A model generated the notes under the pieces. It had not been told where the DNA came from. It saw nothing but the letters and a program-made list of their open reading frames with translations, and ran no database searches. Below, piece after piece: positions 9,707 through 18,573 of a stretch of DNA of 64,000 bases. Within the stretch, counting starts at the first letter, position 1, and each line of letters starts with the position of its first letter. This DNA comes from Cyclobacteriaceae bacterium. GTDB lineage: Bacteria; Bacteroidota; Bacteroidia; Cytophagales; Cyclobacteriaceae. The stretch spans positions 298,683 to 362,682 of the forward strand of contig JANQEU010000045.1 of assembly GCA_028278225.1 (NCBI GenBank). Reading direction: 5' to 3'. The position numbers were made by a program, and so were the translations under genes.

Positions 9707-11017
9707 ATGAGAACCGGAATTTTATTTACATCGTTTGCATTGCTGAGCTTTATCGTGCTGGGACATGAAGGTGGCCATGGTACACCCCTGAAAGAATGGA
9801 CATTAGCCGCTAATGGCAAGAGCATCAAGGGTGATTTTGTAAAATATGAAAAGCAAAGTGTTTGGCTGATCGACGAAAATGGCGAAATACATCAATTTGA
9901 TTTTTACGAATTTTCACCCAATGACCGAAAATACATACTTGCCAAACAACAAAGAATTGACTCCTTCAACCGAAAAGAACAAAATGATGTTGTTGACAGA
10001 TCACTGGTCATTTCCAAACGATCATTAGCAATCGCCGGATCACTTCTGATGCTTCTGTCCCTTATTCAGTATTTCAGACTGAAGCGAAATCTCTACCTGA
10101 TTTGCGGGACCATGGGAACCATGGTAATAACATTGATTGCCTGTGGCGATGATGACAAAGAAATTACTCCTTCAGGTATTCCCGGCAATGACATAACGTT
10201 CATGCAATCAATATTTGAAAAATTCTCCGGTGTCACAACAAGTTCCGATAATACCTACTTCTACGTTTCCTCGAATGGTTTGCCGGATCATAATATGATG
10301 GTTGGTATTACCAACTGGCAACAACAGGTCCCGATTGATCACAATTACACCGGAAGCAATAGCTGGGCGATCCCCATCCAACCCGAATTTTCCGGGGATC
10401 CGCTTTCTACACAGACTAATTTACTAAAAGGAGCAGTGGCCATAGCGGCAAATGGAATACCTATTTTCAACCCTTTGAACAACCGGGGAGAGGATGCCAA
10501 CGCAATAGGTGAACTTGACCAATGGGGAGGACATTGTGGAAGAGCTGACGACTATCATTACCATTTACCACCGACCCATTTACAATCAGCCGTGGGTACC
10601 GGAAACCCGATAGCTTATGCGGTAGATGGCTTTCCCGTCTATGGTCAAACCACTGACCAGTTGGATGAATATCTGGGAAAACAGAATTCTGATGGTTCTT
10701 ATCAGTATCACACCGTAGATCAATATCCCTACTTCATAGCCGGAATGCGCGGAATGGTAACATTGGACCCAAATACGACAGCACCCGAAAACCAGGTAAT
10801 ACCACAAGCTACCACCCAGGGGGTAAGACCGGCGCTAACTCCATTACAGGGAGCGGAAATAACAGGTTTCCAGTCCACGGGAACAAATGCGTATTCGCTG
10901 GTCTACGTGCTCAATTCAGAGACATACACGATCAACTACAACTGGGATAATAACGGGCTTTATACGTTCGAATTCGTAAGCCAGGACGGGACGACCACCG
11001 AAACTTATCAGAGATGA
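9707..11017 (+). CDS. YHYH-domain protein with N-terminal SHD1-like segment and central membrane helices
   Basis: This 436-residue protein begins with a signal-like segment (ILFTSFALLSFIVLG). Residues ~27-80 (KEWTLAANGKSIKGDF and following) look like an SHD1-type small beta domain. Two hydrophobic stretches at ~103-140 include IAGSLLMLLSLIQYF and LICGTMGTMVITLIACG; the second ends like a lipobox. The rest is a YHYH domain, recognised by GGHCGRADDYHYHLPPTHL and AYAVDGFPVYG. YHYH proteins are secreted or surface proteins of unknown biochemical function. Two membrane helices between an SHD1-like and a YHYH domain is unusual and might reflect fusion of two genes, since the second hydrophobic segment alone would make a complete lipoprotein signal. 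Confidence 0.85.
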   Translation: MRTGILFTSFALLSFIVLGHEGGHGTPLKEWTLAANGKSIKGDFVKYEKQSVWLIDENGEIHQFDFYEFSPNDRKYILAKQQRIDSFNRKEQNDVVDRSLVISKRSLAIAGSLLMLLSLIQYFRLKRNLYLICGTMGTMVITLIACGDDDKEITPSGIPGNDITFMQSIFEKFSGVTTSSDNTYFYVSSNGLPDHNMMVGITNWQQQVPIDHNYTGSNSWAIPIQPEFSGDPLSTQTNLLKGAVAIAANGIPIFNPLNNRGEDANAIGELDQWGGHCGRADDYHYHLPPTHLQSAVGTGNPIAYAVDGFPVYGQTTDQLDEYLGKQNSDGSYQYHTVDQYPYFIAGMRGMVTLDPNTTAPENQVIPQATTQGVRPALTPLQGAEITGFQSTGTNAYSLVYVLNSETYTINYNWDNNGLYTFEFVSQDGTTTETYQR

Positions 11018-11092
11018 AAATAGTTTTTCCGGACAGCATGACCGGGTTTTAAGATGCCATTCAGAAATGCCGCAGATCCCGTATGTGCACCA

Positions 11093-13153
11093 TCAAATCA
11101 ACTCTTCCTCCTCAAGGGAAGATCTGATTTGCTCATGATAGTTCCGGAATTTGGTTTCTATTTCGTTCAGGATATTTTGAAATTCCGGCAGGTTTTTGAT
11201 GTTATCCACCAAAGGATCTATCTCCAAAAACAATAGTATCCAGTAGTGATAGTTGTCTTGTTCGGAAAATACCCTCAGATTTTCAATTGCCCTGTCCGTA
11301 TCTCCCATATAGGAATAATAAGCCGCCAGGCTTAAGGGCTTGTAGATCGACTTATCTTTCTCAGCATAAACCCGGAATGCATTGAAGTATTTTTCAGATT
11401 CCTCAACCCTACCCATTTCTGACAGCACTATGGCGATCTTCGCATTTTCACCGGGATAAATGTCAAGTTTCAACGCCTCTCTTACGTCGATGAACCTCCT
11501 GTAATAGAAATATGCACTTTCGAAATCCCGCATGTAATAGCAGATCTTTCCTACTTCCTGTATAATGTCCAAACGGGTTGTATCTTTTTTCAATGCGTCA
11601 ATCAAAAGCCTTTTTGTTTCAAAAAGATCCTTGTTTTTGGCATAGAGGATAAAGGCTTTCACATATTCCGAATAAAGATTTTGCGGGTAGTATGCCAAAG
11701 ACTTGTCGATATACTTCTCAGCTTCTTTCACAAAACCTGATTGGGCAAAAGCATTGCTGATGTGCAGATAGGAAAAACTCTGTGTGACCGAATCATAGGA
11801 CCCAATATCCAGCTGAAGTCCTTTCAGTGCATATTCCAGGTATTTTTCAGTATTGGGAAGATGATTGACATACAGATCTACCAGGAAGGCAAAGACAAGG
11901 TCATAATTGGGATTATATTCCAGCGCTTTTTCAAAATAGGAAACAGCCAATTCGTATTCTCCATTGTGCATGTAAAACAGGGCTTTTGCTATCAGGCTTT
12001 GAGGCAACTGTGAATCCAATAACAGTGCCTTATCCGCATACCGGTTTATGGAATCAGCATATTCTTTCTCTACCTGGTTTTCATCCAAAAAGTAATAGGC
12101 CATGGCAATTGCTGCGTAGGCACGGGCGAAGTCATTATCATGTTCAATTGCTCTTAAGAAATTTGGAATTGCATCTTTGAGATTTTCATGAGTACGCTTA
12201 TTCAATAAATCAAGACCTTTCAGAAAATAATCATACGCCACAAGGTCTTCCGTTGGTACTTTATCAATCCTCTCGGCCTCTTCCGGCGTGATGATTGCCT
12301 TTATTTCGGCAGCAATGCTCTTGGCTACTTCATTTTGCAGGTTAAATATGTCCTTGGCTTCCCTGTCATATTGGCTGGACCACAAATGTTTATCACCGGG
12401 AGCTTCAATCAACTGAACGCTCAGCAGGATCTGATCGTCGATTTTTTGACCGCTACCTTCTATCAGATAGTTCACATTCAGCTCTTTTGCGATCTCAGGA
12501 ATAGTCCTGGGGCTGGTTCTGTATTTCTCAACGGACGTACGGCTTATTACTCTTAGATCTTCGATCTTTTGGAGGTTGTTGAGGATAGACTCCATTAGCC
12601 CGTTGATGATATAAACATTAGTGGAATCGTTACTGTCATTCTGGAACGGCAGCACTGCTATGGATTTTTCCAGGTCTTTCGGCTGGGTTGACAAAGGATC
12701 AAAAAAAATGAACAGCAATATGATGATCAACCCGGTAGCAATAGTTATCCCAATGAAAGCCGTCCTTCTTTTGATACCAGGTTGATCCCCGGATATGGGA
12801 TGGTCTGCGTTCATGTCTCTTTTACCTACCTCACCTGGCGGGTATCCGTAGTAATCACGGAAACACTTGATAAAATAAGAAGTACTGCCAAAGCCTACCT
12901 TGTAGGATATTTCAGAAACATTAAGTGAAGTCTGCCTTAACATTTCCATTGCCTTCTTCAAACGTATTTGTCTTACAAATTGACTGACTGACAGTTTCGT
13001 TAACTTCTTGACTTTACGAAGCAGATTGGATCGACTCATGCCGGTTTCACTGGCGAGTTCGGACACACCAAACTTCTCGTCAGAGATGTTCTCCTCTATG
13101 ATCGCTGTGATCTTATCTATGAAATCACCATCTATGGGGTGGGTTTCCTGCAT
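11093..13153 (-). CDS. AraC-family transcriptional regulator with TM segment and periplasmic FlgO-like/TPR region
   Basis: The 686-residue protein starts with an AraC/XylS-type double helix-turn-helix (residues ~10-110: VSELASETGMSRSNLLRKVK, then NVSEISYKVGFGSTSYFIK). A single membrane helix follows (~128-150, GITIATGLIIILLFIFF). Next comes a domain opening with KSIAVLPFQNDS, which resembles the FlgO/TolB-like domain seen in CadC-type and cyclase regulators. The remainder is helical TPR units containing repeated DLVFAFLVDLY- and EKYIDKSLAYYP-like segments. DNA-binding is expected in the cytoplasm and sensing in the periplasm. It points away from the molybdate operon. Target genes are not evident, but the downstream convergent YHYH gene and the divergent mod genes are neighbours. 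Confidence 0.88.
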   Translation of the reverse strand: MQETHPIDGDFIDKITAIIEENISDEKFGVSELASETGMSRSNLLRKVKKLTKLSVSQFVRQIRLKKAMEMLRQTSLNVSEISYKVGFGSTSYFIKCFRDYYGYPPGEVGKRDMNADHPISGDQPGIKRRTAFIGITIATGLIIILLFIFFDPLSTQPKDLEKSIAVLPFQNDSNDSTNVYIINGLMESILNNLQKIEDLRVISRTSVEKYRTSPRTIPEIAKELNVNYLIEGSGQKIDDQILLSVQLIEAPGDKHLWSSQYDREAKDIFNLQNEVAKSIAAEIKAIITPEEAERIDKVPTEDLVAYDYFLKGLDLLNKRTHENLKDAIPNFLRAIEHDNDFARAYAAIAMAYYFLDENQVEKEYADSINRYADKALLLDSQLPQSLIAKALFYMHNGEYELAVSYFEKALEYNPNYDLVFAFLVDLYVNHLPNTEKYLEYALKGLQLDIGSYDSVTQSFSYLHISNAFAQSGFVKEAEKYIDKSLAYYPQNLYSEYVKAFILYAKNKDLFETKRLLIDALKKDTTRLDIIQEVGKICYYMRDFESAYFYYRRFIDVREALKLDIYPGENAKIAIVLSEMGRVEESEKYFNAFRVYAEKDKSIYKPLSLAAYYSYMGDTDRAIENLRVFSEQDNYHYWILLFLEIDPLVDNIKNLPEFQNILNEIETKFRNYHEQIRSSLEEEELI

Positions 13154-13320
13154 TTCGGTGATACTTTAAATCGACATCTGAATTTGCACTGAAATTAGTT
13201 GTTTCCCAATGCATTAACTATCGGTTTTGTCATTGTGAGACATGCCATTTTTCAGTGATCATCTAGCCTGAGTTCGGGTTAATAGATAATCGCCATACTG
13301 GAAAAATAGTCTTTAAATTG

Positions 13321-13509
13321 ACGTGAGTTCGAGATAACAACCTCAAAAAAACAGTCATATCGAATAAAATGAGATATCTTTTCACTTTCATAAGTTTGAA
13401 ATCATTATTTCAAGCATATTATGATCTGCAAAGATTTCTCCTCCGTCGAAAAGACTGTTTTTTTGAGGTTTGGGACACAAATCTTGTATTCCTTAAGCCG
13501 AACTCACGT
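13321..13509. repeat. Imperfect terminal inverted-repeat element in intergenic gap
   Basis: The 466-bp gap between the AraC-type regulator (start 13153) and modA holds no gene. Two matched arms are visible. ACGTGAGTTCG at 13321-13331 pairs with its reverse complement at 13499-13509, and AACCTCAAAAAAACAGTC at 13339-13356 pairs with 13453-13470. The inter-arm spacers differ (7 versus 28 bases), so it is not a simple hairpin. Similarity continues inward (AAAGAT.TCTC...CGA) on both sides. It looks like two copies of a short repeat placed head to head, or a small non-autonomous element. No target duplication was identified. Confidence 0.6.
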
Positions 13510-13519
13510 TACTTAATGC

Positions 13520-13544
13520 ACATTTCGACAGGCTCAATGTGACA
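13520..13544. repeat. Copy of dispersed 25-bp REP-like palindromic repeat
   Basis: The segment begins ACATTTCGACAGG and ends CTCAATGTGACA; ACATT and AATGT form a small hairpin. It agrees at 22 of 25 positions with 23824-23848, and both are followed by an AT-rich run and then TTTTGgGACA-like or TTTTGAAGTCTGTCCC-like sequence. It lies directly upstream of modA. Confidence 0.6.
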
Positions 13545-13619
13545 AAAAAATATATTTAATGGCTTTTGGGACAATTTCCAACTTTTGTAGTAACTAACTC
13601 CGTATTTGTTTACGAAATA

Positions 13620-14372
13620 TTGAAACCTGTCTACCTGATAATTTTGCCCATAATCTTAATGGGTGCCGGCTGCCAGCGAAAATCCAATGATGCACTCATG
13701 ATCGCTGTTTCTGCCAACATGCAGTTTGCCATTACAGAGCTTGTCGGATCTTTCGAAAAGGAAACCGGGATTGAATGCCAGACTGTGATAAGTTCTTCCG
13801 GCAAATTAACAGCACAGATCATAGAGGGTGCGCCCTTCGATATTTTGGTCTCGGCAGACATGAAGTACCCGAATGAACTTCATCAGAGTGGCTTAACTGC
13901 TTCCGAACCACAGATCTACGCTTATGGAAAACTGGTAATGTGGACCCTTACGGAAGAGATTGAACCTTCCTTTGCGATATTGGAAGATAAGAATGTTCGG
14001 CATATCGCCATTGCCAATCCGAAGATCGCACCTTATGGGGTGGCCGCGATACAGGCTTTGGAACATCATGGTATCCTGGACGACCTGGGTGAAAAGCTGG
14101 TTTACGGGGAGAGTATCGCCCAGACCAACCAATTCATATTCTCGGGTGCGGCTGAAATAGGCTTTACGGCTAAATCCGTTGTACTTTCGGAAGAAAGAGG
14201 GCGATGGAAAGAGGTTGACAGCCTTGTTTACAGCCCGATAGCCCAGGGCGTGGTTATCATCAAAAATGATAATGGTAAATTTGATCCGGCCCGAAGGTTT
14301 GCGGACTATCTTTTTTCCAGTCAAGGTAGAAAGATCCTGAATCGTTTCGGGTATGTTGAAGGTACGGAATGA
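13620..14372 (+). CDS. modA: Molybdate ABC transporter substrate-binding lipoprotein
   Basis: This is the extracytoplasmic molybdate-binding protein of a ModABC importer. The ModA pattern is clear: SANMQFAITELVGSFEKETG, then SSSGKLTAQIIEGAPFDILV and SADMKYPNEL. The N-terminus is a lipoprotein signal (LIILPIILMGAGC). The frame is open upstream to a TTG at 13566, but the TTG at 13620 gives MKPVYLIILP, a well-shaped signal peptide, so that start is preferred. No ATG is available before the lipobox. It overlaps the following dimop gene by 4 bases and heads a four-gene mod operon. Molybdenum demand implies molybdoenzymes elsewhere in the genome. Confidence 0.88.
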   Translation: MKPVYLIILPIILMGAGCQRKSNDALMIAVSANMQFAITELVGSFEKETGIECQTVISSSGKLTAQIIEGAPFDILVSADMKYPNELHQSGLTASEPQIYAYGKLVMWTLTEEIEPSFAILEDKNVRHIAIANPKIAPYGVAAIQALEHHGILDDLGEKLVYGESIAQTNQFIFSGAAEIGFTAKSVVLSEERGRWKEVDSLVYSPIAQGVVIIKNDNGKFDPARRFADYLFSSQGRKILNRFGYVEGTE

Positions 14373-14767
14373 ATATTTTACCCGGAAAAATTGAAGACCT
14401 TAAAGTCAGCGGAAGCCTGACATTTCTATCCGTTGATGTCAGCGGCACTAAATTTTCCGTGGTGGTAATTGACACTCCCGAAACGGCCGTCTATTTAAAG
14501 AAGGGAAATGACGTGAAGGTCATATTTAAAGAAACGGAAGTTATCATCGGCGTAGGCTCCCAGCATCAGATCAGCCTGCAAAATAAGTTACCGGGCAGGG
14601 TGGTATCTGTCGAATCCGGTGAATTGCTTTGCAGGCTTTCCATTGAAACGCAAGTGGGGATCATCAACTCCATTATCACGGCCAATGCCGTCAACAAATT
14701 ACGTTTGAAAGAAGGGGTGGACGTTACCGCCATGATCAAAACCAACGAAATGATGCTTTCGGAATGA
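14369..14767 (+). CDS. Molbindin-like dimop (TOBE) protein
   Basis: The 132-residue protein comprises two consecutive molybdopterin-binding (Mop/TOBE) repeats, one at ~4-65 (ILPGKIEDLKVSG, ending EVIIGVG) and one at ~72-130 (NKLPGRVVSVESGELLCRLS, ending VTAMIKTNEMML). Such proteins bind molybdate or tungstate oxyanions in the cytoplasm for storage or homeostasis. It lies between modA and modB with 4-base overlaps on both sides, which is strong support for the assignment. No HTH is present, so it is not a ModE-type regulator. The gene name mop or molbindin would both be acceptable. Confidence 0.85.
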   Translation: MNILPGKIEDLKVSGSLTFLSVDVSGTKFSVVVIDTPETAVYLKKGNDVKVIFKETEVIIGVGSQHQISLQNKLPGRVVSVESGELLCRLSIETQVGIINSIITANAVNKLRLKEGVDVTAMIKTNEMMLSE

Positions 14768-15438
14768 TTAACTGGGATCCGCTTCTGCTTACATTCAAAC
14801 TGGCATTCATCACGACCGTGATATTACTGGTCATTTCCATGCCCCTGGCGTATTGGCTGTCATTTTCGAAAACACGGGTGAAGCCGGTCATCGAAACGCT
14901 GGTTAGCATGCCGCTGGTACTTCCTCCGACGGTTTTGGGGTTTTATTTGCTGGTGGCATTCAGCCCTTCCAATGCTTTCGGGAGCTGGCTTGACCGGTGG
15001 CTTGGACTGCAGTTGGTGTTTTCTTTCGAAGGACTGGTCTTTGCCTCCCTGATATACAGCCTTCCATTTATGGTTCACCCCATCCAATCAGGATTTAGTA
15101 GCCTTTCCAAATCCCTCATCGAGGCTGCATACGTTCTGGGTAAATCCAAAACGGCAACGCTATTCAGGGTGCTGCTTCCCAACATCAAACCCTCATTACT
15201 CACCGGCGTGGTACTGGCATTTGCCCATACTATTGGTGAATTCGGGGTGGTGCTGATGATAGGTGGGAGCATGCCGGGTAAGACCAGGGTGGCTTCCATT
15301 GCCATTTACGATGAAGTGGAGTCGCTCAATTATGACACGGCGAATACCTACTCCCTGATATTATTCGCGGTTACGTTCACTATTTTACTTCTGGTGTATC
15401 TCGTAAACGGAGGTTTCATTAAGCAGTTTTGGAAATGA
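14764..15438 (+). CDS. modB: Molybdate ABC transporter permease
   Basis: The 224-residue inner-membrane protein has about five to six helices and the permease coupling loop (EAAYVLGKSKTATLFRVLLP), which contacts the ATPase. The segments PLVLPPTVLGFYLLV and HTIGEFGVVLMIGGSMPGKT are characteristic of ModB; the latter differs from sulfate permeases. It starts at ATG 14764, overlapping the dimop gene by 4 bases, and its TGA overlaps the ATG of modC. Length is standard for the family. Confidence 0.93.
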   Translation: MINWDPLLLTFKLAFITTVILLVISMPLAYWLSFSKTRVKPVIETLVSMPLVLPPTVLGFYLLVAFSPSNAFGSWLDRWLGLQLVFSFEGLVFASLIYSLPFMVHPIQSGFSSLSKSLIEAAYVLGKSKTATLFRVLLPNIKPSLLTGVVLAFAHTIGEFGVVLMIGGSMPGKTRVASIAIYDEVESLNYDTANTYSLILFAVTFTILLLVYLVNGGFIKQFWK

Positions 15439-16307
15439 TCGAGATATCCATTCAGAAACAACTGCAATCCTCCGAAGGTGAAATGCTGCTTGATCTTCAG
15501 GTCCGGGCGGAGCGGAAAAGCCTGGTCACCTTGTATGGGAAATCCGGTGCCGGTAAAACTTCGATCCTGAGGATGCTGGCCGGACTGATGACCCCGGATA
15601 AGGGGAGAATCATGGTGAATGGATCGGCCTGGTTTGACAGTGAAAGAGGAATTGACCAACCTCCCCAGAAGAGAAAGATCGGGTTTGTATTCCAGGATTA
15701 CGCTTTATTCCCGAATATGACGGTGAAAGACAACCTGATCTTTGCCGGAGGAGGTGACAGCGAAAACATTGTTAAGGACCTGATCGAACTCACAGAACTA
15801 AAAGCGCTTGAAAACCGGAAGCCTGGTACACTGTCCGGGGGTCAGCAGCAGCGGGTAGCACTGGCACGGGCATTGGTTCAAAGACCGGAGATCCTGATGC
15901 TGGATGAGCCCTTATCAGCCCTGGACAGGGAGATGCGCCTGAAGCTTCAGCACTACATCCTGGACCTGCATCGCGAGTTTGAGCTTACCACTATCCTGGT
16001 AAGCCACGATATATCCGAGATCCTGAAGATGTCAGATCGTATCATCGAACTGGATCACGGAAAAGTGGTAAGGGAAGGAACACCGGGAGAAGTATTCACT
16101 TCCAGGGAGATCAGCGGAAAGTTCCAGTTTACGGGGGAAGTGATTGAAATCAAAAAGCAGGATTTCCTCTACATCATTTCCATATTGATCGGCAAGGACC
16201 TGGTAAAAGTCATTGCCGATGAAAAGGAGGGATCGGGATTACAGCCCGGGGACAAGGTATTGGTTGCCTCGAAGGCGTTTAATCCGGTTATCAGGAAAAT
16301 AGAGTAA
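15435..16307 (+). CDS. modC: Molybdate ABC transporter ATP-binding protein
   Basis: This ATPase powers molybdate import. Visible motifs are Walker A (GKSGAGKTS), Q-loop (FVFQDYALFPNMTV), signature (LSGGQQQRVALARAL), Walker B with D-loop (EILMLDEPLSALD) and H-loop (LVSHDI). A C-terminal ~65-residue Mop-like regulatory domain (FTGEVIEIKKQDF and following) is present. A TTG at 15429 is in frame, but the ATG at 15435, which overlaps the modB stop as ATGA, is the likely start and gives 290 residues. It is the last gene of the mod operon and converges with the exporter operon at 16349. Confidence 0.93.
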   Translation: MIEISIQKQLQSSEGEMLLDLQVRAERKSLVTLYGKSGAGKTSILRMLAGLMTPDKGRIMVNGSAWFDSERGIDQPPQKRKIGFVFQDYALFPNMTVKDNLIFAGGGDSENIVKDLIELTELKALENRKPGTLSGGQQQRVALARALVQRPEILMLDEPLSALDREMRLKLQHYILDLHREFELTTILVSHDISEILKMSDRIIELDHGKVVREGTPGEVFTSREISGKFQFTGEVIEIKKQDFLYIISILIGKDLVKVIADEKEGSGLQPGDKVLVASKAFNPVIRKIE

Positions 16308-16348
16308 AGGAGATCAAACTGTATCACAATTATTCGATTGGCTATCCA

Positions 16349-17044
16349 TTATTTCAGCTTGTCGATTATAGTATACTTAGACCGTCTGACGTATTTTGGG
16401 GTATTTAGGATTTGAAAAACTGTCGCTCCCATCAGGACAAGACTGACAAACAAGAAAGCGCCAGCTTTGCCGGGAAAAAAGTACTCCAGGGATTTGGCTA
16501 CTGTATTAAAGAAATCTTCTTTCAAAAAGATCAGGACCATGGCCGGGATGAAGGTGTAGGAAATCTTCGATGAAAACGTATATATTGAATTATCCAGTCG
16601 ATAATCGTACCTGGAAAATAGCGCAGTTACATAAGTAAAAAATAAAGAAAAGCCCACGACCAGGAGCGAGGCGGTACAATATATCGCCGAATTGTTGTAC
16701 TTAATGGTATAAAAAGTGATCATCAGGAAAAGCGGGATACATATTGTAATCAGGTAGCTAAAGACAAATTGTAGTATGTTAGTCCTTCTGAGAAAGGTGT
16801 GTGTGTAACCATTAGCCAGCGGAGCCCAGATATGCGCCACCATGATGCCCACGTAGAATGCATATGAGGATGTTCGTATAAACATGAGGTTTTCAATTGC
16901 CTTCCCGGAAAGTTCCCTGTTTGTATGATTCATCATAAAATCGAAAAAGGTGTGGAACAAGAGTACCAAAGCAATTCCGTGAAGCAGTGCCATCATTAGT
17001 AATTTTCCTCTCAGGATTGCTTTCATCACTTCCAAAATGCTCAT
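16349..17044 (-). CDS. ABC exporter membrane subunit (second)
   Basis: This 231-residue integral membrane protein has about six hydrophobic helices. It is the third gene of a minus-strand trio: its start overlaps the stop of the ATPase gene by 4 bases. The N-terminus has a pattern of permeases in which a basic cytoplasmic segment (MKAILRGKLLMMALL) precedes the first helix. No family name was recognised; it may be half of an ABC-2-like exporter with 17745-18449. It ends 42 bases from the convergent modC. Substrate cannot be inferred. Confidence 0.7.
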   Translation of the reverse strand: MSILEVMKAILRGKLLMMALLHGIALVLLFHTFFDFMMNHTNRELSGKAIENLMFIRTSSYAFYVGIMVAHIWAPLANGYTHTFLRRTNILQFVFSYLITICIPLFLMITFYTIKYNNSAIYCTASLLVVGFSLFFTYVTALFSRYDYRLDNSIYTFSSKISYTFIPAMVLIFLKEDFFNTVAKSLEYFFPGKAGAFLFVSLVLMGATVFQILNTPKYVRRSKYTIIDKLK

Positions 17045-17745
17045 AGTGCTGAAGGTTGGATGAAGTACTGGTTTACTCTGGAGATTGCCTGATCATTATT
17101 CGATTCGTCCAGAATGATGTTCCCATCCTCAATGAGTAACAGGCGGGTTGCCAATTTTGTGATATGATCAAGATTGTGGCTGGAGACTATAAGGGTACAA
17201 TGGTGATTTTTGCAGTAGTCCTTCAGTATCCCCACAAGTTGGAATTGAGCGGTTGGGTCTAAAAAGTTAAATGGTTCGTCGAGTATAACCAATTCTGGCA
17301 TGTGCAACAGTGAAGAGATGATCCCTATTTTCTGAATGTTTCCATCTGATAAATCTCTGATATATCGGGATCGGTTCATGGATTGCAAGAAGAGATCATA
17401 CTGATCAATGGCCCGCTGAAAATCTGACTTTTCCACACGGTAATTTTTCCTCAATCTTTCCAGATACTCCGTGGGAGTCAGGAAGTCGAACAGGTATGAA
17501 CGGTCAAGATAAGCACCCGTAGTCAATACCCAACTGTCATCTTTTGCGTGGCTTCTTCCATTTATCATGATTCTCCCATAATCGAGCTTCAGCAGATCAA
17601 GAATGCATTTGAGCAGTGTGGTTTTACCAGCGCCATTGTTGCCGATCAGTCCTACTATCTCGCCGGGGTGGACTGTAATATCCTCAATTGTCAGTTGAAA
17701 TGACTTCTTGAATTTTTTTATGACATTTTCAAAAACGACTTCCAT
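17041..17745 (-). CDS. ABC transporter ATP-binding protein of a two-permease exporter
   Basis: This is a complete ABC ATPase of about 234 residues. Walker A is GLIGNNGAGKTTLLK; Walker B with D-loop is LVILDEPFNFLDPT; the H-loop is IVSSHNLDH. The signature reads LSDGNIQKI rather than LSGGQ, a variant found in some exporter ATPases. The frame stays open upstream, but the ATG at 17745, sharing its A with the TGA of the upstream permease gene, gives a normal N-terminus (MEVVFENVIKKFKKSF). It sits between two membrane-protein genes, so a heteromeric exporter is likely. Confidence 0.9.
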   Translation of the reverse strand: MEVVFENVIKKFKKSFQLTIEDITVHPGEIVGLIGNNGAGKTTLLKCILDLLKLDYGRIMINGRSHAKDDSWVLTTGAYLDRSYLFDFLTPTEYLERLRKNYRVEKSDFQRAIDQYDLFLQSMNRSRYIRDLSDGNIQKIGIISSLLHMPELVILDEPFNFLDPTAQFQLVGILKDYCKNHHCTLIVSSHNLDHITKLATRLLLIEDGNIILDESNNDQAISRVNQYFIQPSAL

Positions 17746-18449
17746 CACCGAACAATTCTTTGAAATCTCCAGGTAACAATGATCCCGGATAATGAATGAA
17801 AGAGAATTATTAAGAGTGTACAAATACCTAATGAAAATGACCAGTTTGCGCTTAGCATACTGAAGAAGGATTGTCCGATTTCCTCGTTCATCACTGAATA
17901 CCAGAAAAATGCGACCATCGCCAGAACTACGAATTTCAATACAAAATACCCCCCAAAAACTATCCATTCAATCAATTGTATACAAATTGCTACGTAGGAG
18001 GTCAGCAAACTCATTACCATGAGAAAAATTCCGGTTAATTGAAAAACCAAATCACCACCATCCCTGGTAATGGCCAGCGGCAGCCATACCAGGAACATGA
18101 GGTTGTATTTGTTCAACAATGTCCCCCCTATGAGCAGGTTTACAGCATCACTCCTGGCAAACCCTAGTCTCAGCAGTGGTTTCAACATACGTTGCAACTG
18201 AATTCTTTGGAAGATCACTTTAGTTGAGAACTCAGTCATCAGGTAATAAAGAATGACGGTTCCATAATTAACGCTGTAATTTTCATGAACCTTAGCAATA
18301 TAAATTCCTATGGCGGTGAGTGCCGCTAAAAAAGATGTCAGGATGAAAAAATTTACAGCGGAATCAACAACGTTGTATGAAAAAAATTTGGATCTTTTCC
18401 AGGATAGAAACTGAAGGTCCAGAAAACTAATGACTTTTGATAACTGCAT
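17745..18449 (-). CDS. ABC exporter membrane subunit (first)
   Basis: The 234-residue protein has about six hydrophobic helices and opens with a short cytoplasmic segment, FLDLQFLSWKRSKFF, reminiscent of the DUF5687-type exporter permeases, although it is about half their length. It leads the three-gene operon, and its stop shares a base with the start of the ATPase gene. Together with 16349-17044 it may form a heterodimeric channel. The assignment rests mainly on context. Confidence 0.7.
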   Translation of the reverse strand: MQLSKVISFLDLQFLSWKRSKFFSYNVVDSAVNFFILTSFLAALTAIGIYIAKVHENYSVNYGTVILYYLMTEFSTKVIFQRIQLQRMLKPLLRLGFARSDAVNLLIGGTLLNKYNLMFLVWLPLAITRDGGDLVFQLTGIFLMVMSLLTSYVAICIQLIEWIVFGGYFVLKFVVLAMVAFFWYSVMNEEIGQSFFSMLSANWSFSLGICTLLIILFHSLSGIIVTWRFQRIVR

Positions 18450-18573
18450 TTTTATGTATAAACCCTCTGGTTTTCAATGGCTACTTGCAACTTTTTGATG
18501 TTGATCTTAAAATAATGATTAGGCATTGGTTTCGATCTGACCTAAACAGGACATCATGCAGCGATCGTACTAC

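Noticed and set aside
13154..13619. Molybdate riboswitch upstream of modA
   Set aside because: No Moco-type RNA pattern was recognised; the gap is filled by the inverted repeats.
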